A stretch of 6,612 nucleotides of DNA from Clostridiaceae bacterium (GTDB taxonomy: Bacteria; Bacillota; Clostridia; UMGS1883; JAAYMJ01). The notes under the pieces were generated by a model. That model was not told where the DNA came from, made no database searches, and was given only the letters and a program-made list of their open reading frames with translations. The stretch is taken from assembly GCA_012521455.1 (NCBI GenBank), contig JAAYMJ010000060.1:1-6612 (forward strand), read 5' to 3'. The position numbers and the translations under genes were made by a program. Shown here in pieces: positions 1 through 6,330 of the stretch (position 1 is the first letter of the stretch; each line of letters starts with the position of its first letter).

Positions 1-1
1 C

Positions 2-910
2 GACGGCTCAATCTCCAATTATACCCGCACAATTTTAGGGGCAGTAACACAAAGGTTTAGGATTAATTTTAAAGTTATAAATATGCTGATAGGCGAACCT
101 GCACAAAAACTTTGCGGTTCGCCTATTCCTGCTGAAAGCATAAACATGATGGACTCCCAACATGTCTTTTTTTTAAATGACGCGCCTTACATAGATGAAT
201 GTTTGAATATAAAAAGGCTTAATATAAAATATCAAACCATGTTTAACCCCCAAAAAAACATGGACATAACTTTTGTCAGCACAAATTCCGAAGGGAAGAC
301 CCAATATACCGATGATTTTGCCTACGACTCTTTTTTGAGCCTCACCCAAAATGTAAAAGAAGCGATGGAATTTGCTTTTTTCCTGTCCACAAAAAGAAAC
401 CGCAAACTTACTATGGTTTACGCGAAAGAATTTCCCAGCCATGAAAGGATTTATAAAAAAACACTTCACGAAGACGCAATAAAACACAGAAGCGTCACTG
501 TGAGGCTTTTAAACTACGAACAGTTTTACAACCAGTTTTTAAACAATATTTCCCTCTTTGATGTTGGAATTGCCCCAAGCTATATTTTAGAAGTAATTGC
601 CCCAATTTTTAAACCCGGTTTTATTGTGGGGTATAAAAATTATGTGGATAAGGATTATAAAAACGCGATTTACACCTTCCCCGATGATTTGTCCTATTAT
701 GATAAGGCGCTTGCCCCGGCTTTGGTGGCGTTGTCCGTTTCAGAAATGCTTTATTATATGTTAAATAAAAAAACTGAAAGCCAATGGCTGAGGCGGGCGG
801 TGTATTTATCCTTGCAAAAAGAAGGCCTTAAAGAAGAGGGGCTTCTTGATAGCATTATATATGAGCTAAAAAAACCCATACGGAATAAAAAAAGGACGGC
901 TGATGCATAA
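2..910 (+). CDS. Degenerate isopropylmalate/isocitrate dehydrogenase-fold protein (probable pseudoenzyme), 5' partial
   Basis: The reading frame is open from base 2 to the TAA at 908-910 (302 residues, numbered here from base 2). The ATG at 83 is internal, and the true start lies left of the window. By eye the protein follows the LeuB/IDH pattern. A DG near the N-terminus is followed by LIGEPA..CGSPIPAES (29-46), NSEG (95-98, family NTEG), and an AF..STKRNRKLTMV helix and strand (125-139). FDV follows at 186-188, then a helix with A..AP.LVALSVSEML (236-250). Against recalled Thermus LeuB, residues 141-201 align without gaps, but key residues differ: catalytic Lys185 is Ala141, Asp217/241/245 are Glu173/Glu197/Pro201, Arg132 is Ser93 and Arg104 is Asn82. 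The HGSAPDIAGK nucleotide loop is replaced by a FPDDLSYYD stretch. Family membership is fairly secure. Loss of dehydrogenase activity is inferred, and the actual function is unknown. The gene is intact to its stop, so it is not an obvious pseudogene. It leads a tight cluster with the glycosylase. Confidence 0.72.
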   Translation, partial: DGSISNYTRTILGAVTQRFRINFKVINMLIGEPAQKLCGSPIPAESINMMDSQHVFFLNDAPYIDECLNIKRLNIKYQTMFNPQKNMDITFVSTNSEGKTQYTDDFAYDSFLSLTQNVKEAMEFAFFLSTKRNRKLTMVYAKEFPSHERIYKKTLHEDAIKHRSVTVRLLNYEQFYNQFLNNISLFDVGIAPSYILEVIAPIFKPGFIVGYKNYVDKDYKNAIYTFPDDLSYYDKALAPALVALSVSEMLYYMLNKKTESQWLRRAVYLSLQKEGLKEEGLLDSIIYELKKPIRNKKRTADA

Positions 911-1759
911 TTGAAAGTCTATGAGGAAAATAATAGTTTAATAATAGAGGGTTTAGAACATTTTAACTTAGAGCACACCTTTTTGTGCGGCCAGTGCTTC
1001 AGGTGGGAGCAGATGGATGATGGTTCCTTTACCGGGGTTACGGGGGGGAAGGTGTATCAGATAAGGGATTTAGGCGGCACTTTTGTTATTGACAACGCTA
1101 CATATAAAGATTATAATTACTTAAAGAAATATTTGGACTTAGAGAGGGATTATGGCAAAATAAAACAAACCCTGTCTAAAAATGAGCTTTTAAAAAAAGC
1201 CATAAATGTTGGCTGGGGGATTAGGATACTAAGGCAGGATTTTTTTGAAACCTTGATTTCTTACATAATCAGCCAGCAAAACAACATAAAAAGGATAACA
1301 AAACTTGTAAACGCGTTGTGCGAAAAATATGGGAAACCCATTTTTTATAAAGGCAAAACCTATTACGCCTTTCCGACCCCGGAGGAATTGTCGGCTGCTG
1401 CAATCCCGGATTTATTGCAGCTGGGGTTAGGGTACAGGGCCGAATATGTGTATTATGCGGTAAAAGACGTTTTGTCAGGCAGGATTTCAGAAGAAATCCT
1501 ATTGGATTTGCCCACAAATGAGGCAAGAAAACTTCTTTTGTCCATGAAAGGGGTAGGGGACAAGGTCTGCGACTGCATAATGCTTTTTTCTTTAGGAAAA
1601 TCCGGCCTGTTCCCGGTGGATGTCTGGATCAGGCGGGTCATGGAAGAAAACTATTCGTCCGATAACCCGAAAGAAGCGGGCGAGGCTATGTTTGGGGAAC
1701 TATCAGGTTTTGCACAGCAGTACCTTTTTTATTACAGAAGGAGCCAAAAGGTTGGTTAA
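911..1759 (+). CDS. ogg: 8-oxoguanine DNA glycosylase / AP lyase, OGG1 type
   Basis: This bifunctional base-excision repair enzyme removes 8-oxoguanine from DNA and nicks the abasic site. It has 282 residues, close to the size of bacterial OGG1-type enzymes. The N-terminal domain carries FLCGQCFRW (24-32), equivalent to human GGQSFRW, where Gly27 matches the 8-oxoG-reading Gly42. The HhH-GPD core has ISQQNNIKRI (120-129). The hairpin GVGDKVCDC (214-222) supplies catalytic Lys218 (human Lys249) and Cys222 (Cys253). PVDVWI (235-240) supplies catalytic Asp237 (Asp268). Human His270 is replaced by Trp239, which I recall also in clostridial OGG. TTG at 911 is the only sensible start: the previous gene's TAA lies immediately upstream in the same frame, and the next in-frame Met (1013-1015) would delete the FRW motif. 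AGGA at 893-896 is a rather distant ribosome binding site, so translational coupling is likely. Confidence 0.93.
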   Translation: MKVYEENNSLIIEGLEHFNLEHTFLCGQCFRWEQMDDGSFTGVTGGKVYQIRDLGGTFVIDNATYKDYNYLKKYLDLERDYGKIKQTLSKNELLKKAINVGWGIRILRQDFFETLISYIISQQNNIKRITKLVNALCEKYGKPIFYKGKTYYAFPTPEELSAAAIPDLLQLGLGYRAEYVYYAVKDVLSGRISEEILLDLPTNEARKLLLSMKGVGDKVCDCIMLFSLGKSGLFPVDVWIRRVMEENYSSDNPKEAGEAMFGELSGFAQQYLFYYRRSQKVG

Positions 1760-1760
1760 A

Positions 1761-2927
1761 ATGTTAGTATTTGATAGCTTAAATGCGGATAGGGTATTTG
1801 TCAGCTTAAGAAAAGGCCGCATAGACGATTGTTTTTTAGATCTTTTGGAATTTGGCGAAAAATTTAATATTGAGGAAAACATCCTAAAAGCGTATTTTTC
1901 CTATAAATTGATTTTATCAGAAAACCTTTTTGCAAAACTGAGCATAAAAAAGGAGATTTCGGAAGGAAGCCTTTTTGAGTGCGCAAACCAGGACATTATT
2001 TTTATTTTTAACCTTGTTGAAAAATATGAGGATAGCCTTCCTTCTTTCATAAAAAACTACTGTCCCACAGGCTGTTTTAAAGAAAAAAACCAAACCGTGA
2101 AAGACTACATAGTAAAGCTTGCCAATATTAAATTCCACAGGCTTTACACTATGGAATTGTCAAAGTTTTACCATAAATTCGGCTATGGCAAATTTGCCTT
2201 ACATACCGCTTTTTCATACGACGGGGATTTTAAGGTTATAGAAAATATTGACGATATTAGTTTTTCTGATTTATATAACATTAATTACCAAAAAAATATA
2301 ATAATTGAAAACACAAAAGACTTTCTCTGCGGCAAATTTGCCCACAATATTCTCCTTGTAGGCGACAGCGGTACGGGGAAATCCTCATGCGTGAAAGCCG
2401 CGTTAAACGGGTTTTCCCACGAAAACTTAAGGCTTATAGAGGTTAATAAGTCCAACATTTTTAAATTGGCAAGCCTTTTTGAAATTCTTAAGGATTACCC
2501 CAACAAATTCATTATTTTTTTAGACGACATCTCCTTTGAAAAGGGGGATGATTCTTACAAAGAATTAAAATCCATAATCGACGGGAAAATCTTAAAAAAG
2601 CCGGATAACGTGCTTGTTTATGCCACAAGCAACCGAAGGCATTTGATAAACGAAAAATGGTCGGACCGCATGGATGACGACGTGTTTAAATCCGACTCAT
2701 TAAATGAAAACATTTCCCTTTCGCAAAGATTTGGCATAATTTTATTTTTTGAATCCTTTACACAGGAAAAGTATCTTGATATTGTTAAAAACATCTTAAG
2801 CGCAAAAAATATTGAGTTTACCGAAGAAATAAAGCAGCAAGCCCTAAGGTGGGCGTTAAAATATAACGGCAGGTCTGGAAGAACTGCAAGACAGTTTGCC
2901 AATTTTATAATAAAATCAGTAAACTAA
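1761..2927 (+). CDS. DUF815-family AAA+ ATPase
   Basis: This 388-residue ATP-binding protein resembles the DUF815 (PF05673) family of AAA+ ATPases, whose cellular role I do not know to be established. An N-terminal region of about 185 residues lacks recognisable motifs. The ATPase module follows: Walker A GDSGTGKSS (201-209), Walker B FIIFLDD (250-256), sensor-1 region ATSNRRHL (288-295, Asn291), a candidate arginine finger in LSQRFG (Arg323), and a sensor-2-like GRSGRTARQF (370-379, Arg374). No signal peptide or membrane segment is evident, so it should be cytosolic. ATG 1761 is one base after the glycosylase stop, with AAAGG at 1747-1751 nine bases upstream. TTG 1752 is an in-frame alternative, eight bases after AGAAGGAG (1736-1743), which would overlap the previous gene by eight bases and add three residues. 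The tight spacing argues for cotranscription with the glycosylase. The ATPase call is secure; substrate and partners are not visible. Confidence 0.9.
   Translation: MLVFDSLNADRVFVSLRKGRIDDCFLDLLEFGEKFNIEENILKAYFSYKLILSENLFAKLSIKKEISEGSLFECANQDIIFIFNLVEKYEDSLPSFIKNYCPTGCFKEKNQTVKDYIVKLANIKFHRLYTMELSKFYHKFGYGKFALHTAFSYDGDFKVIENIDDISFSDLYNINYQKNIIIENTKDFLCGKFAHNILLVGDSGTGKSSCVKAALNGFSHENLRLIEVNKSNIFKLASLFEILKDYPNKFIIFLDDISFEKGDDSYKELKSIIDGKILKKPDNVLVYATSNRRHLINEKWSDRMDDDVFKSDSLNENISLSQRFGIILFFESFTQEKYLDIVKNILSAKNIEFTEEIKQQALRWALKYNGRSGRTARQFANFIIKSVN
2906..2911 (+). promoter_or_regulatory. Possible -10 box upstream of rubrerythrin
   Basis: A perfect TATAAT lies inside the last codons of the DUF815 gene, about 36 bases before the rubrerythrin ATG. 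No good -35 is visible: the best is CTGCAA at 2884-2889, with 3 of 6 matches and a 16-base spacer. In AT-rich DNA this may be chance. It would allow separate, stress-responsive expression of rubrerythrin. Confidence 0.25.
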
Positions 2928-2932
2928 AGTAA

Positions 2933-2939
2933 AAGGAGG
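2933..2939 (+). promoter_or_regulatory. Strong ribosome binding site of rubrerythrin
   Basis: AAGGAGG is a near-complete match to the anti-Shine-Dalgarno, seven bases before ATG 2947. It is much stronger than the sites of the three genes upstream, which suggests that rubrerythrin is made in larger amounts than the other products of the same transcript. Confidence 0.9.
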
Positions 2940-2946
2940 ATAAACC

Positions 2947-3480
2947 ATGGAACTTAAAGGATCACAAACCGAGAAAAACTTATGGGCAGCATTTGCCGGG
3001 GAAAGCCAGGCAAGGAATAAATACGATTACTTTGCAAGTGTTGCTAAAAAAGAAGGCTATGAACAAATTGCGGAATTCTTCAGGATGACCGCGAACAACG
3101 AAAAGGAACACGCGAAAATATGGGCAAAACAATTAGGCATAATCGGTGATACTGCGCAAAACCTTCTTCATGCGGCGGAAGGTGAAAACTACGAATGGAC
3201 ACAGATGTATAAAGAATTTGCCGAAGTTGCTGAACAAGAAGGTTTTACAGAAATAGCAAGGCTTTTTAGGAATGTAGCGATAATTGAAAAAGAGCATGAA
3301 GAAAGGTACAATAAATTAAGGGAAAACTTAGAAAGCGGCAAGGTTTTCAAAAGGGAAGAAAAGCAGTATTGGATTTGCAGAAACTGCGGGCATATCCATT
3401 TTGGCGATTCAGCGCCTGAAGTTTGCCCCACATGCGCTCATCCTAAAGCATATTTTGAAATCAGGCAAACAAACTATTAA
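2947..3480 (+). CDS. rbr: Rubrerythrin (diiron peroxidase with C-terminal rubredoxin domain)
   Basis: This cytosolic non-haem iron protein reduces hydrogen peroxide to water in anaerobes, using electrons from NADH through rubredoxin-type carriers. It has 177 residues, slightly shorter than the classical ~190. The ferritin-like four-helix domain (about 1-130) contains the diiron ligand pattern Glu19 ([10 protein letters not shown]), Glu52/His55 (NNEKEHA), Glu90/Glu93 and Glu114/His117 (ExxH). The C-terminal rubredoxin domain (about 138-177) has two Cys-x2-Cys knuckles, Cys144/Cys147 and Cys160/Cys163, for a single FeS4 iron. The start at ATG 2947 is fixed by an excellent Shine-Dalgarno. It lies 19 bases after the DUF815 ATPase and before a terminator-like hairpin, so it is probably last in its transcript, though it may also have its own promoter. 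Placement beside an 8-oxoguanine glycosylase fits an oxidative-damage theme, which is inference. Confidence 0.96.
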   Translation: MELKGSQTEKNLWAAFAGESQARNKYDYFASVAKKEGYEQIAEFFRMTANNEKEHAKIWAKQLGIIGDTAQNLLHAAEGENYEWTQMYKEFAEVAEQEGFTEIARLFRNVAIIEKEHEERYNKLRENLESGKVFKREEKQYWICRNCGHIHFGDSAPEVCPTCAHPKAYFEIRQTNY

Positions 3481-3488
3481 TACATACG

Positions 3489-3515
3489 AAAAGGGGTGCC
3501 AAAAACACCTCTTTT
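3489..3515 (+). terminator. Rho-independent terminator after rubrerythrin
   Basis: AAAAGGGGTG (3489-3498) pairs with CACCTCTTTT (3506-3515) over 10 bp with one G-U wobble, around a 7-base loop. The 3' arm ends in TTTT and the 5' arm begins with AAAA, so the hairpin could work in either direction. It begins 8 bases after the rubrerythrin stop. The T-run is short, so some readthrough into metG is possible. Confidence 0.7.
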
Positions 3516-3524
3516 CTATATAAT
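3496..3524 (+). promoter_or_regulatory. Candidate metG promoter
   Basis: Perfect -10 TATAAT (3519-3524) lies 17 bases after GTGCCA (3496-3501), which matches 4 of 6 bases of the -35 consensus. Initiation would be near 3531, giving a leader of about 88 bases. The -35 overlaps the terminator hairpin of the upstream gene. A second TATAAT at 3528-3533 has no recognisable -35 at normal spacing. Confidence 0.5.
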
Positions 3525-3533
3525 CTATATAAT
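3516..3533 (+). repeat. Tandem 9-bp repeat (CTATATAAT x2)
   Basis: Two exact, adjacent copies of CTATATAAT occur at 3516-3524 and 3525-3533, each holding a perfect TATAAT. The repeat sits between the terminator and the metG leader, so it duplicates a -10 element. It may have arisen by slippage and could shift or broaden the start site. Confidence 0.75.
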
Positions 3534-3537
3534 TTAT

Positions 3538-3610
3538 AACCATCAAATCACCCCTTTAAAAGATGAACATCGTCTTTTAAATGGATGGTTTGGAAATTTT
3601 AATAAAGGGG
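3538..3610 (+). promoter_or_regulatory. Structured 5' leader of metG with possible ribosome-binding-site sequestration
   Basis: Three complementary pairs are visible. P1 pairs 3538-3544 (AACCATC) with 3584-3590 (GATGGTT), 7 bp. P2, nested inside it, pairs 3555-3565 with 3571-3581, 11 bp with one wobble and a 5-base loop. P3 pairs 3551-3558 (CCCCTTTA) with 3603-3610 (TAAAGGGG), 8 perfect pairs that cover the metG Shine-Dalgarno. P3 competes with the base of P2, or with P1 intact its CCCC/GGGG part would form a pseudoknot. This is the pattern of a translational switch, but I recognise no known riboswitch class. There is no T-box consensus, which would also need more space. The pairing is seen; the regulation is inferred. 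Confidence 0.45.
3604..3610 (+). promoter_or_regulatory. Ribosome binding site of metG
   Basis: AAAGGGG lies eight bases before ATG 3619 and supports that start over in-frame codons further upstream. All seven bases can pair with the upstream CCCCTTT at 3551-3557. Confidence 0.7.
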
Positions 3611-3618
3611 ATTTTTTA

Positions 3619-5550
3619 ATGGAAAGAAAAACATTTTATATCACAACTCCGATTTATTATCCAAGCGACAAACTCCATATAGGTCACTCTTACAGCACAA
3701 TTGCCGCGGACACCATGGCAAGGTATAAGCGCGCGAAAGGTTATGACGTGTTCTTTTTGACAGGCACCGACGAGCACGGTCAGAAAATCCAGCGCATAGC
3801 CGAGGAGCGGGGGCTAACCCCTCAGGAGCACGTTGACAATATAGTTGTTGGGATTAAAGAGCTTTGGAAACTATTAAACATTTCTTATGACAAATTTATA
3901 AGGACCACCGACGAGGAGCACGTTAAGGCCGTTCAAAAAATATTTAACAAGCTATATGAAAAGGGCGATATCTATAAAAGCGAGTACGAGGGCTGGTACT
4001 GCGCGCCTTGCGAGGCGTTTTGGACAGAACGCCAGCTAGTTGACGGCAAATGCCCTGACTGCGACAGGCCCGTTGAAAAGACAAAGGAAGAAAGCTATTT
4101 CTTCAGGCTTTCAAAATATCAGGATAAAATCATTGACTTAATTAAAAACAATCCCAACTTCCTACAGCCCGCAAGCAGGCAGAATGAAATGCTTAATAAC
4201 TTCTTGTTGCCGGGCCTTGAAGATTTGTCGGTGTCAAGGACAACATTTAAATGGGGCATTCCCGTGCCCTTTGACGATAACCATGTAATCTATGTCTGGA
4301 TTGACGCCCTATCAAACTATATAACCGCGCTAGGTTATATGTCCGACGACGACTCATTGTTTAAAAAATACTGGCCCGCCGATGTTCATTTAATGGCAAA
4401 GGAAATCGTGAGGTTCCACTCAATAATATGGCCCGCGATTTTAATGGCATTGGACTTGCCCCTTCCAAAACAGGTATTCGGCCATGGCTGGCTGTTGCTT
4501 GACGGGGGTAAGATGAGCAAGTCCAAAGGGAATGTTGTGGACCCCGTAATTTTGTGCCAAAAATACGGGGTTGACGCAATCAGGTACTTCTTAATGCGCG
4601 AAATGCCCTTTGGCGCCGATTCCTCTTTCTCTAATGAGGCGCTAATTAACAGGATTAACGCGGATTTGGCAAACGACCTTGGGAATTTGGTTTCCAGAAC
4701 CACCGCCATGGTTGAAAAATACTTCGGCGGGACGTTAATTTCCGACAGCGAAGAAGGGGAATTTGACGACGAGCTTATTGAAATGGCGAAAGGCCTTTGC
4801 GCAGTAGTGGAAGAAAACCTTGACAATTTCCAATTCTCAACCGCTTTAGCGGAAATTTGGAAACTGATTTCCAGGGCGAATAAATATATCGACGAAACCA
4901 TGCCCTGGGTTTTAGCTAAAGACGAATCCAAAAAGGCAAGGCTTGCAACGGTACTGTACAACTTATGCGAAGTTTTAAGAATTGTGGCGGAATTAATACT
5001 TCCCGTAATGCCTGAAACTTCACAAAAGATTTTATCCCGATTAAGTATTGGCAAAAACGATTGGGAAAGCGCGAAAGTTTGGGGCGTGTTGCCAAAAGAC
5101 GCCCGTATTACAGGGGGAGAGGCGCTGTTCCCAAGAATTGACGTGAAAAAAGAGCTTGAGGAATTGGAAAAGATTTCCCAGTCCAACAAGCCGAAGGAAG
5201 AAAAGAAGGAAGAATTGGAAATTAAGCCCGAAATAACAATAGATGACTTTTCAAAGCTGGATTTGAGGGTTGCAAAAGTAACCGAATGTGAAAAAATAGA
5301 AGGAACGGAAAAGCTTTTAAAACTTAAGCTATCATTGGGAAGCGAAGAAAGGCAAGTGGTATCGGGCATTGCAAAATACTATACACCCGAAGAACTTGTT
5401 GGCAAAAACGTGGTATTAATCGCGAATTTAAAACCTGTAAAAATCCGCGGTGTTGAATCCCATGGCATGATACTGGCAGCTTCATCAGGCGATATGTTAA
5501 AAGTTGTTACAACTGACGGGAACATTCCCGAAGGCGCGGAGGTAAGATAA
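3619..5550 (+). CDS. metG: Methionyl-tRNA synthetase with C-terminal tRNA-binding domain
   Basis: This cytosolic enzyme charges tRNA(Met) with methionine using ATP, and also supplies initiator tRNA. It has 643 residues. The class I Rossmann fold has YITTPIYYPSDKLHIGH (7-23, the HIGH signature) and KMSKS at 298-302. The inserted zinc knuckle has the Cys pairs 128/131 and 145/148. The anticodon-binding helical domain spans roughly 340-505. A Lys/Glu-rich linker (about 510-538) leads to an EMAP/Arc1p-type tRNA-binding OB domain (about 539-643, with FSKLDLRVAKV and SHGMILAAS), which typically dimerises the enzyme. ATG 3619 is chosen because MERKTFYITTP matches the usual start and a ribosome binding site precedes it. 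The frame stays open upstream to about 3496, but that stretch covers the terminator and leader. The stop overlaps the tatD ATG by one base, implying coupled translation. Confidence 0.98.
   Translation: MERKTFYITTPIYYPSDKLHIGHSYSTIAADTMARYKRAKGYDVFFLTGTDEHGQKIQRIAEERGLTPQEHVDNIVVGIKELWKLLNISYDKFIRTTDEEHVKAVQKIFNKLYEKGDIYKSEYEGWYCAPCEAFWTERQLVDGKCPDCDRPVEKTKEESYFFRLSKYQDKIIDLIKNNPNFLQPASRQNEMLNNFLLPGLEDLSVSRTTFKWGIPVPFDDNHVIYVWIDALSNYITALGYMSDDDSLFKKYWPADVHLMAKEIVRFHSIIWPAILMALDLPLPKQVFGHGWLLLDGGKMSKSKGNVVDPVILCQKYGVDAIRYFLMREMPFGADSSFSNEALINRINADLANDLGNLVSRTTAMVEKYFGGTLISDSEEGEFDDELIEMAKGLCAVVEENLDNFQFSTALAEIWKLISRANKYIDETMPWVLAKDESKKARLATVLYNLCEVLRIVAELILPVMPETSQKILSRLSIGKNDWESAKVWGVLPKDARITGGEALFPRIDVKKELEELEKISQSNKPKEEKKEELEIKPEITIDDFSKLDLRVAKVTECEKIEGTEKLLKLKLSLGSEERQVVSGIAKYYTPEELVGKNVVLIANLKPVKIRGVESHGMILAASSGDMLKVVTTDGNIPEGAEVR
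5538..5543 (+). promoter_or_regulatory. Ribosome binding site of tatD inside metG
   Basis: GGAGGT lies six bases before ATG 5550, within the last codons of metG. It confirms the tatD start at the TAATG overlap. Confidence 0.85.
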
Positions 5551-6311
5551 TGTTTTTTGACTCCCATGCACATTACGATGACAGGCAGTTTAACGAAGAC
5601 AGGGATAGCCTTCTTTCAAATATGAAAAACATGGGTGTTGGCTATATCCTAAACGCGGCAAGCGATATAAAAAGCAGCCGGTTTTCGCTAAAGCTTGCCC
5701 GCCAGTATGACTTTATATACGCCGCGGTGGGCGTGCACCCCCATGAAGTAGCACATCTTGTGGATGAGGATATAAATATAATAAGGGAGCTTTCCCGCGG
5801 TGAAAAATGCGTAGCCATTGGGGAGATAGGCCTTGACTATTACTATGACCATTCCCCAAGGGATATGCAGAGATTATGGTTTAAAAAACAGCTTGAGCTT
5901 GCGAAAGAACTTAACCTGCCATATATAGTTCATGAAAGGGAAGCCTGCCTTGACTGTTTGACAATTTTAGACGAAGTGGGGTATTTTAACGGTGTTATGC
6001 ACTGTTTTTCAGGAAGTTTGGAAACCGCCAAAACCCTGATAAAAAAGGGAATGTATATATCTTTAGGCGGGCCGGTTACATTTAAAAACGCCCGCCACAG
6101 TGTTGAGGTGGCAGGAAATATACCTTTGGAAAAACTGTTGATTGAAACGGATTCCCCATACCTTGCCCCCGTGCCTGTGAGGGGTAAGCGGAACGACTCG
6201 TCAAACCTAAAGTACATTGCCCAAAAAATAGCCGAAATCCGTGGCGTTGACGTGTCGGTTATAGAAAACGCCACAATGGAAAACGCCAAAAGGTTTTTTG
6301 GGATTTCATAA
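5550..6311 (+). CDS. tatD: TatD-family metal-dependent hydrolase / DNase
   Basis: This is a TIM-barrel amidohydrolase-like enzyme of the TatD family. Members are metal-dependent nucleases acting on DNA ends, implicated in repair of oxidised DNA and DNA degradation; the native substrate of the Firmicute YabD-type members is less certain. The 253 residues match the family length. Metal ligands are visible: His6 and His8 (FDSHAHYD), Glu92 (GEIGLDYY), His128 (VHER), His151 (MHCFSG) and Asp201 (ETDSPYLAP). GVHPHEV (61-67) and VRGKRND (210-216) are also typical. There is no signal peptide. It follows metG with a one-base overlap and is followed after 19 bases by a radical SAM gene, a neighbourhood widely seen in Firmicutes, often with rnmV and ksgA further on. 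Those two are expected just beyond the window but are not seen. Confidence 0.96.
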   Translation: MFFDSHAHYDDRQFNEDRDSLLSNMKNMGVGYILNAASDIKSSRFSLKLARQYDFIYAAVGVHPHEVAHLVDEDINIIRELSRGEKCVAIGEIGLDYYYDHSPRDMQRLWFKKQLELAKELNLPYIVHEREACLDCLTILDEVGYFNGVMHCFSGSLETAKTLIKKGMYISLGGPVTFKNARHSVEVAGNIPLEKLLIETDSPYLAPVPVRGKRNDSSNLKYIAQKIAEIRGVDVSVIENATMENAKRFFGIS

Positions 6312-6315
6312 ATTT

Positions 6316-6325
6316 AAGGAAGTGA
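6316..6325 (+). promoter_or_regulatory. Ribosome binding site fixing the TTG start of the radical SAM gene
   Basis: AAGGAAGTGA differs from AAGGAGGTGA at one base and lies about eight bases (measured from the G at 6322) before TTG 6331. An in-frame GTG at 6322 falls inside this site and is therefore an unlikely start. Confidence 0.75.
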
Positions 6326-6330
6326 TTTTA

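Noticed and set aside
83..85. ATG as the start of the first gene
   Set aside because: The frame is open to base 2, and the upstream residues (DG near the edge, then a helix) match the N-terminus of the dehydrogenase family. The gene continues past the left edge.
1620..1760. N-terminal extension of the DUF815 gene into the glycosylase
   Set aside because: This stretch is the out-of-frame shadow of the conserved PVDVWI region of the glycosylase. A start at 1761 (or TTG 1752) is better supported.
3496..3618. N-terminal extension of metG from GTG 3496
   Set aside because: It would translate the terminator hairpin and leader, has no homology to the family N-terminus, and has no ribosome binding site. 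The MERKTFYITTP start at 3619 fits.
3481..3618. T-box or S-box riboswitch for metG
   Set aside because: The gap is only 138 bases and already holds a terminator and a promoter. I find no TGGNACCGCG-like T-box sequence and no S-box core.
4386..5369. Long minus-strand open frame (327 codons) inside metG
   Set aside because: It lies antisense to strongly conserved metG coding sequence, its translation is rich in Ser and Phe with no recognisable domain, and it has no convincing ribosome binding site.
5930..6289. Minus-strand open frame inside tatD
   Set aside because: It is a shadow of conserved tatD codons and shows no motif of its own.
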